Assembly (NCBI GenBank): GCA_036558305.1
Contig: DATBFX010000008.1
Span: forward strand, 1 to 64,000
Source of the DNA: DATBFX01 sp036558305
GTDB lineage: Bacteria; Chloroflexota; Chloroflexia; Thermomicrobiales; UBA6265
Length of the DNA: 64,000 nt
Direction: 5' to 3'
The position numbers and the translations under genes were made by a program. Of this stretch, positions 33,785 through 40,768 are shown in pieces. The notes under the pieces are model-generated. The model did not search any database, was not told where the DNA came from, and saw only the letters and a list, made by a program, of their open reading frames with translations. How positions within the stretch are numbered: position 1 is the stretch's first letter; each line of letters opens with the position of its first letter.

Positions 33785-33991
33785 ATGAGCGATCAAACGC
33801 GCGACCGGATCGAAGGATCGGCCGACGAGATCAAGGGCCGAGGCAAATCGGCCTGGGGCGAAATCACCGACGACGACCAGAAACGCGCGGAAGGCCAGGC
33901 CGACCAGGCGAAGGGCGGGTTCAAGAAAGACATGGCCGACGCCAAGGACAAGGTCGACGACGCGGTCAAGAAGGTGACGGGGAACTGGTAA
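33785..33991 (+). CDS. CsbD family stress-response protein
   Basis: A 68-residue highly charged, Lys/Asp/Gly-rich protein with the CsbD pattern: an initial Asp-Arg-Ile-Glu-Gly-Ser-Ala-Asp-Glu-Ile-Lys-Gly, Trp-Gly-Glu-Ile-Thr-Asp-Asp, and the family Ala-Glu-Gly-Gln-Ala-Asp-Gln-Ala-Lys-Gly block, ending in Val-Lys-Lys-Val-Thr-Gly. CsbD is a sigma-B-type general stress protein in other bacteria and is probably intrinsically disordered; its molecular role is unknown. GAAAAGGAGG lies 5 bp upstream of the ATG. It follows the DUF2382 gene by 92 bp and is followed by a strong hairpin. Confidence 0.92.
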   Translation: MSDQTRDRIEGSADEIKGRGKSAWGEITDDDQKRAEGQADQAKGGFKKDMADAKDKVDDAVKKVTGNW

Positions 33992-34025
33992 CCCCGCCGC
34001 TCGCGAAGCCATCCGATGAAAGAGG

Positions 34026-34054
34026 CGGCGGGGCGGCCATCGGCCGCCCCGCCG
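34026..34054 (+). terminator. Strong hairpin after csbD
   Basis: CGGCGGGGCGGCC, a three-base ATC loop and GGCCGCCCCGCCG form a perfect 13-bp stem starting 35 bp after the CsbD stop. Only two T residues follow, so it is terminator-like rather than a textbook intrinsic terminator. Confidence 0.6.
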
Positions 34055-34096
34055 TTCTGCGTGGATGCCGATCACGGGTGACGGAAGGAGGCAGTG

Positions 34097-34345
34097 ATGG
34101 GGTGGCAAGAGATGACAGTCCGCTCGCACGAGTCGATCGATCACGTCCATCCGACCGACGCGGGGTTGATGGAGCCGAACGGCGAGCAGGTGCCGGCGAC
34201 CGGCGTGATGGGTGACGAGACGTTGGTGCGGATCACGGGGGAGGGGCAGGCACCGTATCCCGGCGCGCCACCGTACCCCGAGCGCCGAGGAAGAGGGGCA
34301 CGCCCCGGCCCCACGCGTTGGACGGACAAGATTCGCGTCGCCTGA
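34097..34345 (+). CDS. Small hypothetical protein
   Basis: An 82-residue protein of unknown family. ATG 34097 is supported by AAGGAGG 5 bp upstream. The N-terminal half is polar with His-Glu-Ser-Ile-Asp-His-Val-His-Pro, and the C-terminal half is Pro/Gly/Arg-rich and probably disordered. It follows the csbD hairpin on the same strand, so it may belong to the same stress-related group. Its stop lies only 8 bp from the end of the convergent histidine kinase gene. Composition makes it the least certain of this cluster. Confidence 0.55.
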   Translation: MGWQEMTVRSHESIDHVHPTDAGLMEPNGEQVPATGVMGDETLVRITGEGQAPYPGAPPYPERRGRGARPGPTRWTDKIRVA

Positions 34346-34353
34346 GTGGGAAC

Positions 34354-35775
34354 CTATCGGGGAACCGAAGCGACCGGGGCGGTGACGGCACCGCCGACTG
34401 GGGGAGTTTCGGCGTCGGATCGGGCTGCCGTAGGCGCAGCGCGTTGGGGAGCAAGAAGGGGGACGGTCCCGACGAAGATCGCGCCGCCTTCGGGGCGATT
34501 TGCCGCCGTGAGGTCACCGCCGTGGGCCAGCAAGATGCGCCTGGCGACCGTCAGGCCCAGCCCGGCACCGCCGGTGCGGCGGTTGCGCGAGGTCTCGCCG
34601 CGGAAGAGCGGGGTAAAAAGGTGTGGCAGATCGTGCGGCGGGATACCGGGTCCGCTGTCGGCGACGGAGAAACGAACGCCGTCGGGGTCGGCGGCGCAAC
34701 TCGCCACGACCCTGCCGCCATTCGGGGTGTGGCGAAACGCGTTGTCGAGGAGGTTTTCGATCGCGCGCGTCAGCAGGTGAGGGTCGCCGTCGATCAGGCA
34801 CGGTTGAGTTGGGGCGTCGATCAAGACCGCGAGTTCCTTGGCTTCGGCACGCGGTCGGGCGGCCTCGACGAGCCGCCGCAGCAGGGCCGAAAGATCGAGC
34901 GGCTCGCGGCGGGGCGCCAGGTCCAGGTAATCGAGCCGGGTGAAGTCGAACAGGTCGCTGACCAGGCGTTCCAACGCCGCGGTCTTGTCCTGGGCGACCG
35001 CGACGTAACGCGCCTGCTTCTCCGGGGTATCGGCCAGACCCTTCGCAAATCCTTCGAGGTAGCCGCGCAGGGAGAAGAGGGGCGTGCGGAGATCGTGGAC
35101 GATGGCAGCGATGAAGAGGCGACGTTCTTGTTCCATCGTCGCTTGCTGCTGAAGGGAGGTCCGCAAGGCGTCGCTCATCGCGGCGAAGGCCGTGTTGACC
35201 TCGGCGACTTCGCGGACGCGCGACGAGGGGAGGGCGACGTCGAGGTCGCCGGCGGCGATTTGGCGGGCGGCATGACTGGTGGCGGCAAGCGGCCCGACGA
35301 CGGTGCGGCCGAAGAACCAGCCGACGCCGCCCAGCGTCAGCGCCAGTGTCGTCAAACCGACGAGGGGAACGATCCAGTTGTGGACCGCCGCGGGAGGACC
35401 GAAATCGGCGTCGGCGTAGACGTAGGCGGTCGCCGTCCGGGACGGATCGGCGTCGGCGATCTCGATGCGTCGCACGATGCGGGTGCCGTGCTCGCCGGCA
35501 AGCGGGTCGGCGGTGCTGCGAAAAAGCTCCTGCCCATTTTCGCTCAAGACGAAGGCGAGGCCGTCGGCCGAGAGGTCGCGCGCCGTTGCGGCCTGCCAGG
35601 CGGGATCGTGCCAGCTCGCCGCGTCGTCGCGGAGGCGCCGGGCGGCCGCCTCGGTGGCGTCTTGCGGGGGTGATCCCAGGAGGTGAAAGGCGACGGTGCC
35701 CGTGACGAGGAACGGGACGGCGAGCACAACCGCGAGCGCCAGCACCAACCACCGCCGCAAGGGAAGCACGCTCAT
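34354..35775 (-). CDS. Two-component sensor histidine kinase
   Basis: A 473-residue membrane kinase. A transmembrane helix at about 9-32, an extracytoplasmic sensor region to about 130, and a second helix at about 133-156 lead into a HAMP-like segment. The H-box has His227 in Ile-Val-His-Asp-Leu-Arg-Thr-Pro, followed by an N-box (Glu-Asn-Leu-Leu-Asp-Asn-Ala-Phe-Arg-His) and G-boxes (Asp-Ser-Gly-Pro-Gly-Ile, Gly-Ala-Gly-Leu-Gly-Leu). All catalytic parts are present. Its ATG overlaps the TGA of the upstream response regulator by 4 bp, so it is the cognate partner, made from the same transcript. The sensed signal is unknown; stress genes lie next door. Confidence 0.93.
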   Translation of the reverse strand: MSVLPLRRWLVLALAVVLAVPFLVTGTVAFHLLGSPPQDATEAAARRLRDDAASWHDPAWQAATARDLSADGLAFVLSENGQELFRSTADPLAGEHGTRIVRRIEIADADPSRTATAYVYADADFGPPAAVHNWIVPLVGLTTLALTLGGVGWFFGRTVVGPLAATSHAARQIAAGDLDVALPSSRVREVAEVNTAFAAMSDALRTSLQQQATMEQERRLFIAAIVHDLRTPLFSLRGYLEGFAKGLADTPEKQARYVAVAQDKTAALERLVSDLFDFTRLDYLDLAPRREPLDLSALLRRLVEAARPRAEAKELAVLIDAPTQPCLIDGDPHLLTRAIENLLDNAFRHTPNGGRVVASCAADPDGVRFSVADSGPGIPPHDLPHLFTPLFRGETSRNRRTGGAGLGLTVARRILLAHGGDLTAANRPEGGAIFVGTVPLLAPQRAAPTAARSDAETPPVGGAVTAPVASVPR

Positions 35776-36518
35776 CGCCCCGGCTCCCCCTCGAAGCGAT
35801 ACCCGACGCCCCAGACCGTGACGATGTATTTGGGGTGGGCGGGGTCCTCCTCGATCTTCTCGCGCAGGCGTCCGATGTGGACGGTGAGCGTGTGGCGGTC
35901 GCCGTAGGCACCCCAGAACCGCTCGTAGAGCTGCTCGCGGGTGAAGACCTGGCGCGGGTTCTCGGCGAAGAGGTGCAGCAACTCGAACTCGCGCGCGGTG
36001 AAGGGGACGGGTTCGCCATCGACCCGGACCTCGTGGGCGCGGACGTCGATGGCGAGACGGCCAAAGTCGAGGACCGCCGGCGGCGGTTGGTCGCCGCGGC
36101 GGGTGCGGCGGAGCACGGCCTTGATCCGGGCGACGACTTCGCCGGGTGTGGCGGACTTGACGATGTAGTCGTCGGCGCCGAGGCCGAGACCGCGGATCTT
36201 GTCGCTGTCTTCCTGTTTGGCGCTGAGGAAAAGGACCGGCACGTCGCCCAGCTCGCGGATGCGGCGGACGACTTCGAAGCCGGATTGGCCGGGCATCATC
36301 ACGTCGAGAAGGACGACGTCGATCTGATTGTGCCGCAGGAGGTCGAGGGCGGTTGGCCCGTCGAGGGCGGTCATCACCGCGTAGTTCTCGGCCTCCAGGA
36401 AGTCCCGCATGAGGTCGACGATGTCTTCCTGGTCGTCGACGACCAGTACCGTTGTTTGGGAATCCACGACGTCTGCTGCCCCATGATTCGGCACCGGCAC
36501 CGGTCCGACCCTTTGCAT
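35772..36518 (-). CDS. OmpR/PhoB-family response regulator
   Basis: A 248-residue transcription regulator. The receiver domain (about 22-135) has the acidic pair Val-Asp-Asp, phospho-acceptor Asp72 in Leu-Leu-Asp-Val-Met-Met-Pro-Gly and the Lys of Ile-Val-Lys-Ser. The C-terminal winged-helix (about 150-243) has Phe-Thr-Ala-Arg-Glu-Phe-Glu-Leu-Leu, a recognition-helix region with Arg-His-Thr-Leu-Thr-Val-His-Ile-Gly-Arg-Leu-Arg-Glu-Lys, and the final Val-Trp-Gly-Val-Gly-Tyr-Arg-Phe. ATG 36518 is used; a GTG at 36467 is a possible alternative because the first 17 residues are poorly conserved. It is first in a two-gene operon with the kinase. Confidence 0.93.
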   Translation of the reverse strand: MQRVGPVPVPNHGAADVVDSQTTVLVVDDQEDIVDLMRDFLEAENYAVMTALDGPTALDLLRHNQIDVVLLDVMMPGQSGFEVVRRIRELGDVPVLFLSAKQEDSDKIRGLGLGADDYIVKSATPGEVVARIKAVLRRTRRGDQPPPAVLDFGRLAIDVRAHEVRVDGEPVPFTAREFELLHLFAENPRQVFTREQLYERFWGAYGDRHTLTVHIGRLREKIEEDPAHPKYIVTVWGVGYRFEGEPGR

Positions 36519-36700
36519 TATTGACCACGCGTTTCGTCATTTCCAGCCCCGAAGGACCGTCGGACAAAGCCGAAACGCGCTGTTGAGGGATTGTTGAGAA
36601 ATGCCGATACCGGGGTTTGATCTCGCGATCGGAGGATTGGTGGAGGCGACGGCAGGCGTCGCCACCGACCAGACGACCGTCGAGCGAGGGAGGCGACGCG

Positions 36701-37135
36701 ATGACCGAAATCGGTGCCACATCCGCACCCGGCCTGAACCGGCCGGGTCTGTTGACGGCGATGAAGGTGGCGTCGTCGCTCTTCGCGGCGCTGGTCTTGC
36801 TGCAAGCGATCATCGCCGGGCGCGGCTGGTTCAAGGACTTCGACCTGATCAAGACCCACGGCCAGATCGGCAGTTTTGTGTTGTTGGTCGCGATCGTCCA
36901 GGCGGTTCTGGCATTCATGGTCTTCGGGTCGAGGAGCCGTCTGGCGCTCGTCGGCGCCGTTCTGGTGGTACTGACGGCCATCCAGCTAAGTCTCGGCTAC
37001 TCGAGCAGAGACAGTTCGACCGCGGCCTCGCTGCACATCCCGAACGGCGTCCTCATCTTCGGGATCGCGACGGCGTTTGCGTCGTCCGTTTTGCGGGTCG
37101 GCGGAGCGGCTGACGAACGAGCCGGTAGCCGGTAG
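36701..37135 (+). CDS. DUF6220-like integral membrane protein
   Basis: A 144-residue protein with four hydrophobic helices. The pattern Lys-Val-Ala-Ser-Ser-Leu-Phe-Ala-Ala-Leu-Val-Leu-Leu-Gln-Ala with Ala-Gly-Arg-Gly-Trp-Phe in the first loop, then Thr-His-Gly-Gln-Ile-Gly-Ser at the second helix and a late His-Ile-Pro-Asn-Gly-Val motif, matches small four-helix proteins with paired His residues that could bind haem. GGGAGG lies about 10 bp before ATG 36701. The last four residues, Ala-Gly-Ser-Arg, and the TAG stop are encoded by the AGCCGGT heptamer repeat, exactly as in the amidohydrolase at 8401. Function unknown. Confidence 0.75.
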   Translation: MTEIGATSAPGLNRPGLLTAMKVASSLFAALVLLQAIIAGRGWFKDFDLIKTHGQIGSFVLLVAIVQAVLAFMVFGSRSRLALVGAVLVVLTAIQLSLGYSSRDSSTAASLHIPNGVLIFGIATAFASSVLRVGGAADERAGSR

Positions 37136-37142
37136 CCGATAG
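37120..37142 (+). repeat. AGCCGGT heptamer array, copy at the DUF6220-like stop codon
   Basis: Two perfect AGCCGGT units and one AGCCGAT, followed by AG, span the stop codon at 37133-37135 of the membrane-protein gene. The sequence from AGCCGGT to CGATAG is the same as the left arm of the inverted repeat at 27696-27716. Confidence 0.9.
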
Positions 37143-37206
37143 TCACGAGGGACGCGGGGCCGCGTCGTCCCGCTTGGATGTTCTGAACGATCACAAGGAG
37201 TCAACG

Positions 37207-38088
37207 ATGAAATTGGGATTGCAACTCGTCGATTTTGCGGCGCCGGGAGGCACGAGGCAACTGGCGTGCGCATTGGCGGACACCGCGAAGATGGCCGAGG
37301 CCGTCGGTATCGAGACGATTGGGGTGGCCGACCACGTCTGGCAGCACCCGTTTATGGGCGGGGCGGAACGTGAGGAATTGGAGGCGTATTCGGTCCTGTC
37401 TTTTCTTGCCGCCCAGACCGATCGGATCGGGTTGCTGGCGCTGGCGACGCCGGCGACGTTCCGGGCACCGGGCCTCCTCGCGAAGACGGTGACGACGCTG
37501 GACGTGCTCTCGGGCGGCCGAGCGTGGCTCGGGATCGGTGCCGGACACTACGAGGACGAGGCGGCGGGGCTCGGTCTCTTCTTCCCGCCGGTGGCGGAGC
37601 GGTTCGAGTACCTGGAGGAGACGATCCGGTACTGCCTGCGGATGTGGGAGGGCGAGCGGGGCGACGAGCAACCCTTCGCCGGAGAGTACGTCCAGGCGAG
37701 GCGGTTGCTGAACTCGCCGCAGAGTCTGACGCGGCCGCATCCCCCGCTCCTGATCGCCGGCGACGGCGAGCGCAAGACGCTCCGGTTGGTCGCCCGGTAC
37801 GGCGACGCCTGCAACCTCGCCCCGATGCCCGAGCTGCCGCACAAACTCGACGTTCTGCGGCGGCATTGCGAGGCGGAGGGGCGCGACTACGACGCGATCG
37901 AGAAGACGTGCTCCTGGATCTTCAACCTCGGCGAGAACGGCGAGAAAACCGGCGAACTCCTGGAGAAGCTCGACTGGTTCGCCGGTCTCGGTATCCAGAC
38001 GGTCTACGGCCGGGTCGAGCCGGCGTTCGATCTCGCCACGCTGGAGCGACTCGGGCGCGACGTCGTGCCGGCGATCGCCGCACTCTGA
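37207..38088 (+). CDS. LLM class (luciferase-like) F420-dependent oxidoreductase
   Basis: A 293-residue TIM-barrel flavin/F420 oxidoreductase. Conserved features include Gly-Val-Ala-Asp-His-Val-Trp-Gln-His-Pro-Phe near residue 39, Leu-Ala-Thr-Pro-Ala-Thr-Phe-Arg-Ala-Pro-Gly-Leu-Leu-Ala-Lys near 80, Gly-Ile-Gly-Ala-Gly-His-Tyr-Glu-Asp-Glu and Leu-Leu-Ile-Ala-Gly-Asp-Gly-Glu-Arg-Lys-Thr-Leu. AAGGAG precedes ATG 37207. It is 12 bp upstream of an ABC exporter ATPase gene, so they may be co-transcribed. Whether the cofactor is F420 or FMN cannot be settled from sequence alone; F420 is favoured by the family subgroup and the PPOX protein at 57 kb. Confidence 0.88.
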   Translation: MKLGLQLVDFAAPGGTRQLACALADTAKMAEAVGIETIGVADHVWQHPFMGGAEREELEAYSVLSFLAAQTDRIGLLALATPATFRAPGLLAKTVTTLDVLSGGRAWLGIGAGHYEDEAAGLGLFFPPVAERFEYLEETIRYCLRMWEGERGDEQPFAGEYVQARRLLNSPQSLTRPHPPLLIAGDGERKTLRLVARYGDACNLAPMPELPHKLDVLRRHCEAEGRDYDAIEKTCSWIFNLGENGEKTGELLEKLDWFAGLGIQTVYGRVEPAFDLATLERLGRDVVPAIAAL

Positions 38089-38100
38089 AAGAGACACGAG

Positions 38101-39051
38101 ATGCAAACCTTGACCATGGACACACCCGTGCCATCGCCGGCATCGGCCGACTTCGCGATCGTCACGCGCGATCTGACCAAGCGGTACGGTGATCGCATCG
38201 TCGCGGTCGATCGGCTCACGCTGCGCGTACGTCGGGGCGAAATCTACGGTTTTGTCGGTCCGAACGGTGCGGGGAAAACGACGACGCTGCGGATGCTGGT
38301 CGGGCTGATCCGGCCGACCTCGGGCGAGGTGACGGTCCTGGGCGCCGCACCCGGGACACCGGACGAACTGGGCAGGACCGGATCGATGATCGAGACACCG
38401 GCCTTCTACCCGTTCCTCTCGGGTCGAGACAACCTGCGCGTCCTGGCCCGCTATGCCGGCATTGAGGAAGACCGGATCGCGCCGGTGTTGGAGGAGGTCG
38501 ATCTGGCGGGGCGGGCCGGAGACAAGTTCTCGACCTATTCGCTCGGGATGAAGCAGCGGTTGGGCGTGGCCGCGGCATTGCTCAAGGACCCGGAACTGCT
38601 GATCCTCGACGAGCCGACGAACGGGCTCGATCCCGGCGGGATGGCGGAGATGCGTGCGCTGATCCGCGGTCTGAGCCGGGGTGGCCGGACGGTTCTCCTC
38701 TCCAGCCACCTGATGAACGAAGTCGAGCAGATTTGCGACCGTGTCGGCGTCATTCGCGGCGGCCGGCTCGTCGCCGAGGGGACGGTCGACCAGTTGCGGG
38801 CGCGGGAGACGCTCCGCATCCGTGCCGCGCCGCTCGACGAGGCGCAGCGCGTCGTCGCGTCGATCAACGGCGTCGAGCGGGTCGACGTCGTCGACGGCGC
38901 GTTGCGGATCGCGACCGACCCGGCCCGCGCTCCCGCGATCAACCGTGCCCTCGTCGGCGCTGGGTTGGCCGTCTGCGAGCTGGTCGCGGAACGGGCCTCG
39001 CTCGAAGACGTTTTCCTGGAACTGACCCAGGACGAAAGGAGCCACCAGTGA
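38101..39051 (+). CDS. ABC-type exporter ATP-binding protein (CcmA/NatA-like)
   Basis: A 316-residue ATPase. Walker A GPNGAGKT at 53-60, the signature Tyr-Ser-Leu-Gly-Met-Lys-Gln-Arg, Walker B Leu-Leu-Ile-Leu-Asp-Glu-Pro-Thr-Asn-Gly-Leu-Asp-Pro and a His switch in Ser-Ser-His-Leu are present, followed by an about 85-residue C-terminal extension as in drug or bacitracin-type exporters. A later ATG at residue 6 is an alternative start. The stop overlaps the GTG start of the permease (GTGA at 39048), so translation is coupled. It needs the permease to work, and that gene carries a nonsense codon (see 39048-39881). Confidence 0.92.
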   Translation: MQTLTMDTPVPSPASADFAIVTRDLTKRYGDRIVAVDRLTLRVRRGEIYGFVGPNGAGKTTTLRMLVGLIRPTSGEVTVLGAAPGTPDELGRTGSMIETPAFYPFLSGRDNLRVLARYAGIEEDRIAPVLEEVDLAGRAGDKFSTYSLGMKQRLGVAAALLKDPELLILDEPTNGLDPGGMAEMRALIRGLSRGGRTVLLSSHLMNEVEQICDRVGVIRGGRLVAEGTVDQLRARETLRIRAAPLDEAQRVVASINGVERVDVVDGALRIATDPARAPAINRALVGAGLAVCELVAERASLEDVFLELTQDERSHQ

Positions 39052-39881
39052 TCGGCAGTCTTTCCGCCGAACTCTTGATCCTGCGAAAGCGAACCGCGAC
39101 CTGGGTCCTGCTCGCGATCTAGGTGACGCTCGCCACGATGTTCGCCGACGTCGTCCCTTACCTTCGCTACCACAACGCGCTCGGCACGGGCCGGCCGCAA
39201 TCGCTGACGCCGCTCCTGCCGGAGGGTCTGGTCGGCAACTTGACCGGCGGTTTCCCGTTCTTTGGCGGGGCGATCGTCCTCATCCTCGGCGTGCTCACGC
39301 TCGGCAGCGATTACGGTTGGGGGACGCTGAAAACGCTCTTTACCCAGCGGCCGGGCCGGCTGCACGTCTTCGCCGCCAAACTGCTGGCGCTGGCGATCGC
39401 GCTGGTTCCGTTCGTCCTGCTCGTCTTCGTCATCGGCGGGGTCGCCAGCTATCTCGTCGCACAGCGAGAAAACGCGGCGGTTGATTGGCCGTCCCTCTCG
39501 CTCGTGATCCGGGGGTTCGCGGCCAGCTGGTTCCTCCTCGCCGTTTGGGCGGCGCTCGGCGTGCTCCTCGCCGTGGTGACGCGCGGTACCGCGCTGGCGA
39601 TCGGGATCGGGATCCTCTGGGCACTCGTCGTCGAAGGTCTGGTCAGCGCCCTGTTCGACGAGACGAGTCTGCTCCGTCCGCTGATCAAACTCTTCCTGCG
39701 CGCCAACGGCTATTCGTTGGTACAGGGCCTCGGCGGTGCGCTCGACGCCTCGGACAACGGTCCCGGTTCGTTTTCCGGTCCTTTTGTCGACGGGGCGCAG
39801 GCCGCGCTGGTGCTCGGCGCCTACCTGATCGGGTTCGTCGCGTTATCCGCGTCGATCCTGCGGCGGCGCGACGTTGCCTGA
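39048..39881 (+). pseudogene. ABC-2 exporter permease interrupted by an in-frame amber codon
   Basis: The GTG at 39048 overlaps the ATPase stop and has AAAGGAG 5 bp upstream. It opens a frame reading Ile-Gly-Ser-Leu-Ser-Ala-Glu-Leu-Leu-Ile-Leu-Arg-Lys-Arg, the typical N-terminus of these permeases. After 24 codons it meets TAG at 39120-39122 and then continues without interruption for 253 more codons through about six membrane helices. In relatives the stop position falls at the start of the first helix, where Trp (TGG) is plausible. Either the gene is newly broken, or translation re-starts at the GTG at 39123, or the base is an assembly error. The rest of the gene shows no decay. Confidence 0.8.
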
Positions 39882-40015
39882 TGAGGGAACGGGCGGTGAC
39901 CGATGGCATGCGCTCTGCTTGTCGAAAGGCAACGTGCTCGACCGATGGGCCGCGGTTTGGCGACTCGCTGCCGGTACGGCCACCGTCCCGAACGAGCAAC
40001 GCCAGGAGGGGAACG

Positions 40016-40303
40016 ATGCTCTTCTCTTGCCAGTTCACCTGGTTTCCAGGTACGACGCGAGAAGCGGTCGCGCGGCGGGTGGTGCAGCAGCACGACGCCG
40101 GGCTGAACCATCCGGAGCGGATCAAGGGTTGGTACAACCTGGCCGGCGGCGGGGCCGGATTCCTCCTCGTCGACTACGACGATCCACGCGAGTTGTCCGC
40201 CTTTCTGCAACCGTACATGGACCTGATGAGCTGGGACGTCCGCGCCGTGACGCAGAACGATTATGCCGCGCGCATCGAGGAGCTACGGCGGGTCGGCAAG
40301 TAG
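40016..40303 (+). CDS. DUF3303 family small protein, copy 1
   Basis: A 95-residue protein beginning Met-Leu-Phe-Ser-Cys-Gln-Phe-Thr-Trp, with Gly-Trp-Tyr-Asn-Leu-Ala-Gly-Gly-Gly-Ala-Gly-Phe and Tyr-Met-Asp-Leu-Met-Ser-Trp-Asp-Val, a ferredoxin-like beta-alpha-beta pattern matching DUF3303 proteins. AGGAGGGG lies just upstream of ATG 40016. A second member is encoded at 58762-59058. No catalytic residues are known for the family, and the proteins resemble stress-responsive dimeric alpha-beta barrels. It lies between the ABC permease and the YHS-domain gene, all on the same strand. Confidence 0.8.
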   Translation: MLFSCQFTWFPGTTREAVARRVVQQHDAGLNHPERIKGWYNLAGGGAGFLLVDYDDPRELSAFLQPYMDLMSWDVRAVTQNDYAARIEELRRVGK

Positions 40304-40348
40304 CGGGCAGTGGTTGCTGCCACGACCCCAACGGATAGGAGGGACGCG

Positions 40349-40504
40349 ATGGCGACGATGACCGATCCGGTGTGCGGGATGCAAGTCGACAGCAGCCAGG
40401 CGCCGGCGCAGAGCCAGTACCAGGGGCAGATCTACTACTTCTGCTCGGTCGAATGCAAGCAGAAGTTCGAGGCGAATCCGAAGAAGTTCGTCAAGGCGGC
40501 CTGA
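40349..40504 (+). CDS. YHS domain protein
   Basis: A 51-residue protein made almost entirely of a YHS domain: Met-Thr-Asp-Pro-Val-Cys-Gly-Met at 4-11, then Tyr-Gln-Gly-Gln-Ile-Tyr-Tyr-Phe-Cys-Ser-Val-Glu-Cys-Lys-Gln-Lys-Phe with the Cys pair, and the terminal Pro-Lys-Lys-Phe. Such domains bind metal, often copper or iron, and appear alone or fused to metal ATPases. GGAGGGA lies 5 bp upstream of ATG 40349. No metal ATPase is adjacent, so its partner is not visible. It is the last gene before the GGDEF-EAL gene 264 bp downstream. Confidence 0.92.
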   Translation: MATMTDPVCGMQVDSSQAPAQSQYQGQIYYFCSVECKQKFEANPKKFVKAA

Positions 40505-40768
40505 GCGTCGCCACACGAACCCATACGACGGGAAGGGGTCCTTCACGCCGCGGAGGATCCCTGCGCCATGTCCAAAATCGGTGGGCGAATCGGATCCTTT
40601 GGGCTTCGGCGGGTGATCGGTTTCGGGGCGGCGCCGGGACATTGGTCCCCGGCTCGGGGCGGGTACTTCGGGCTATTCGTTCGACGCGCGGTCCTCCCTA
40701 CTATTGGGGCAGAAGGGTTACCGACGCGTAGCCCGCTCGCGTCATGACCGCGTGCTGCCGAGAGGACG

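Noticed and set aside
39120..39122. TAG in the permease as a pyrrolysine codon
   Set aside because: No pyrrolysine genes or signals are seen, and other genes in the window use TAG as a normal stop; a point mutation of TGG is simpler.
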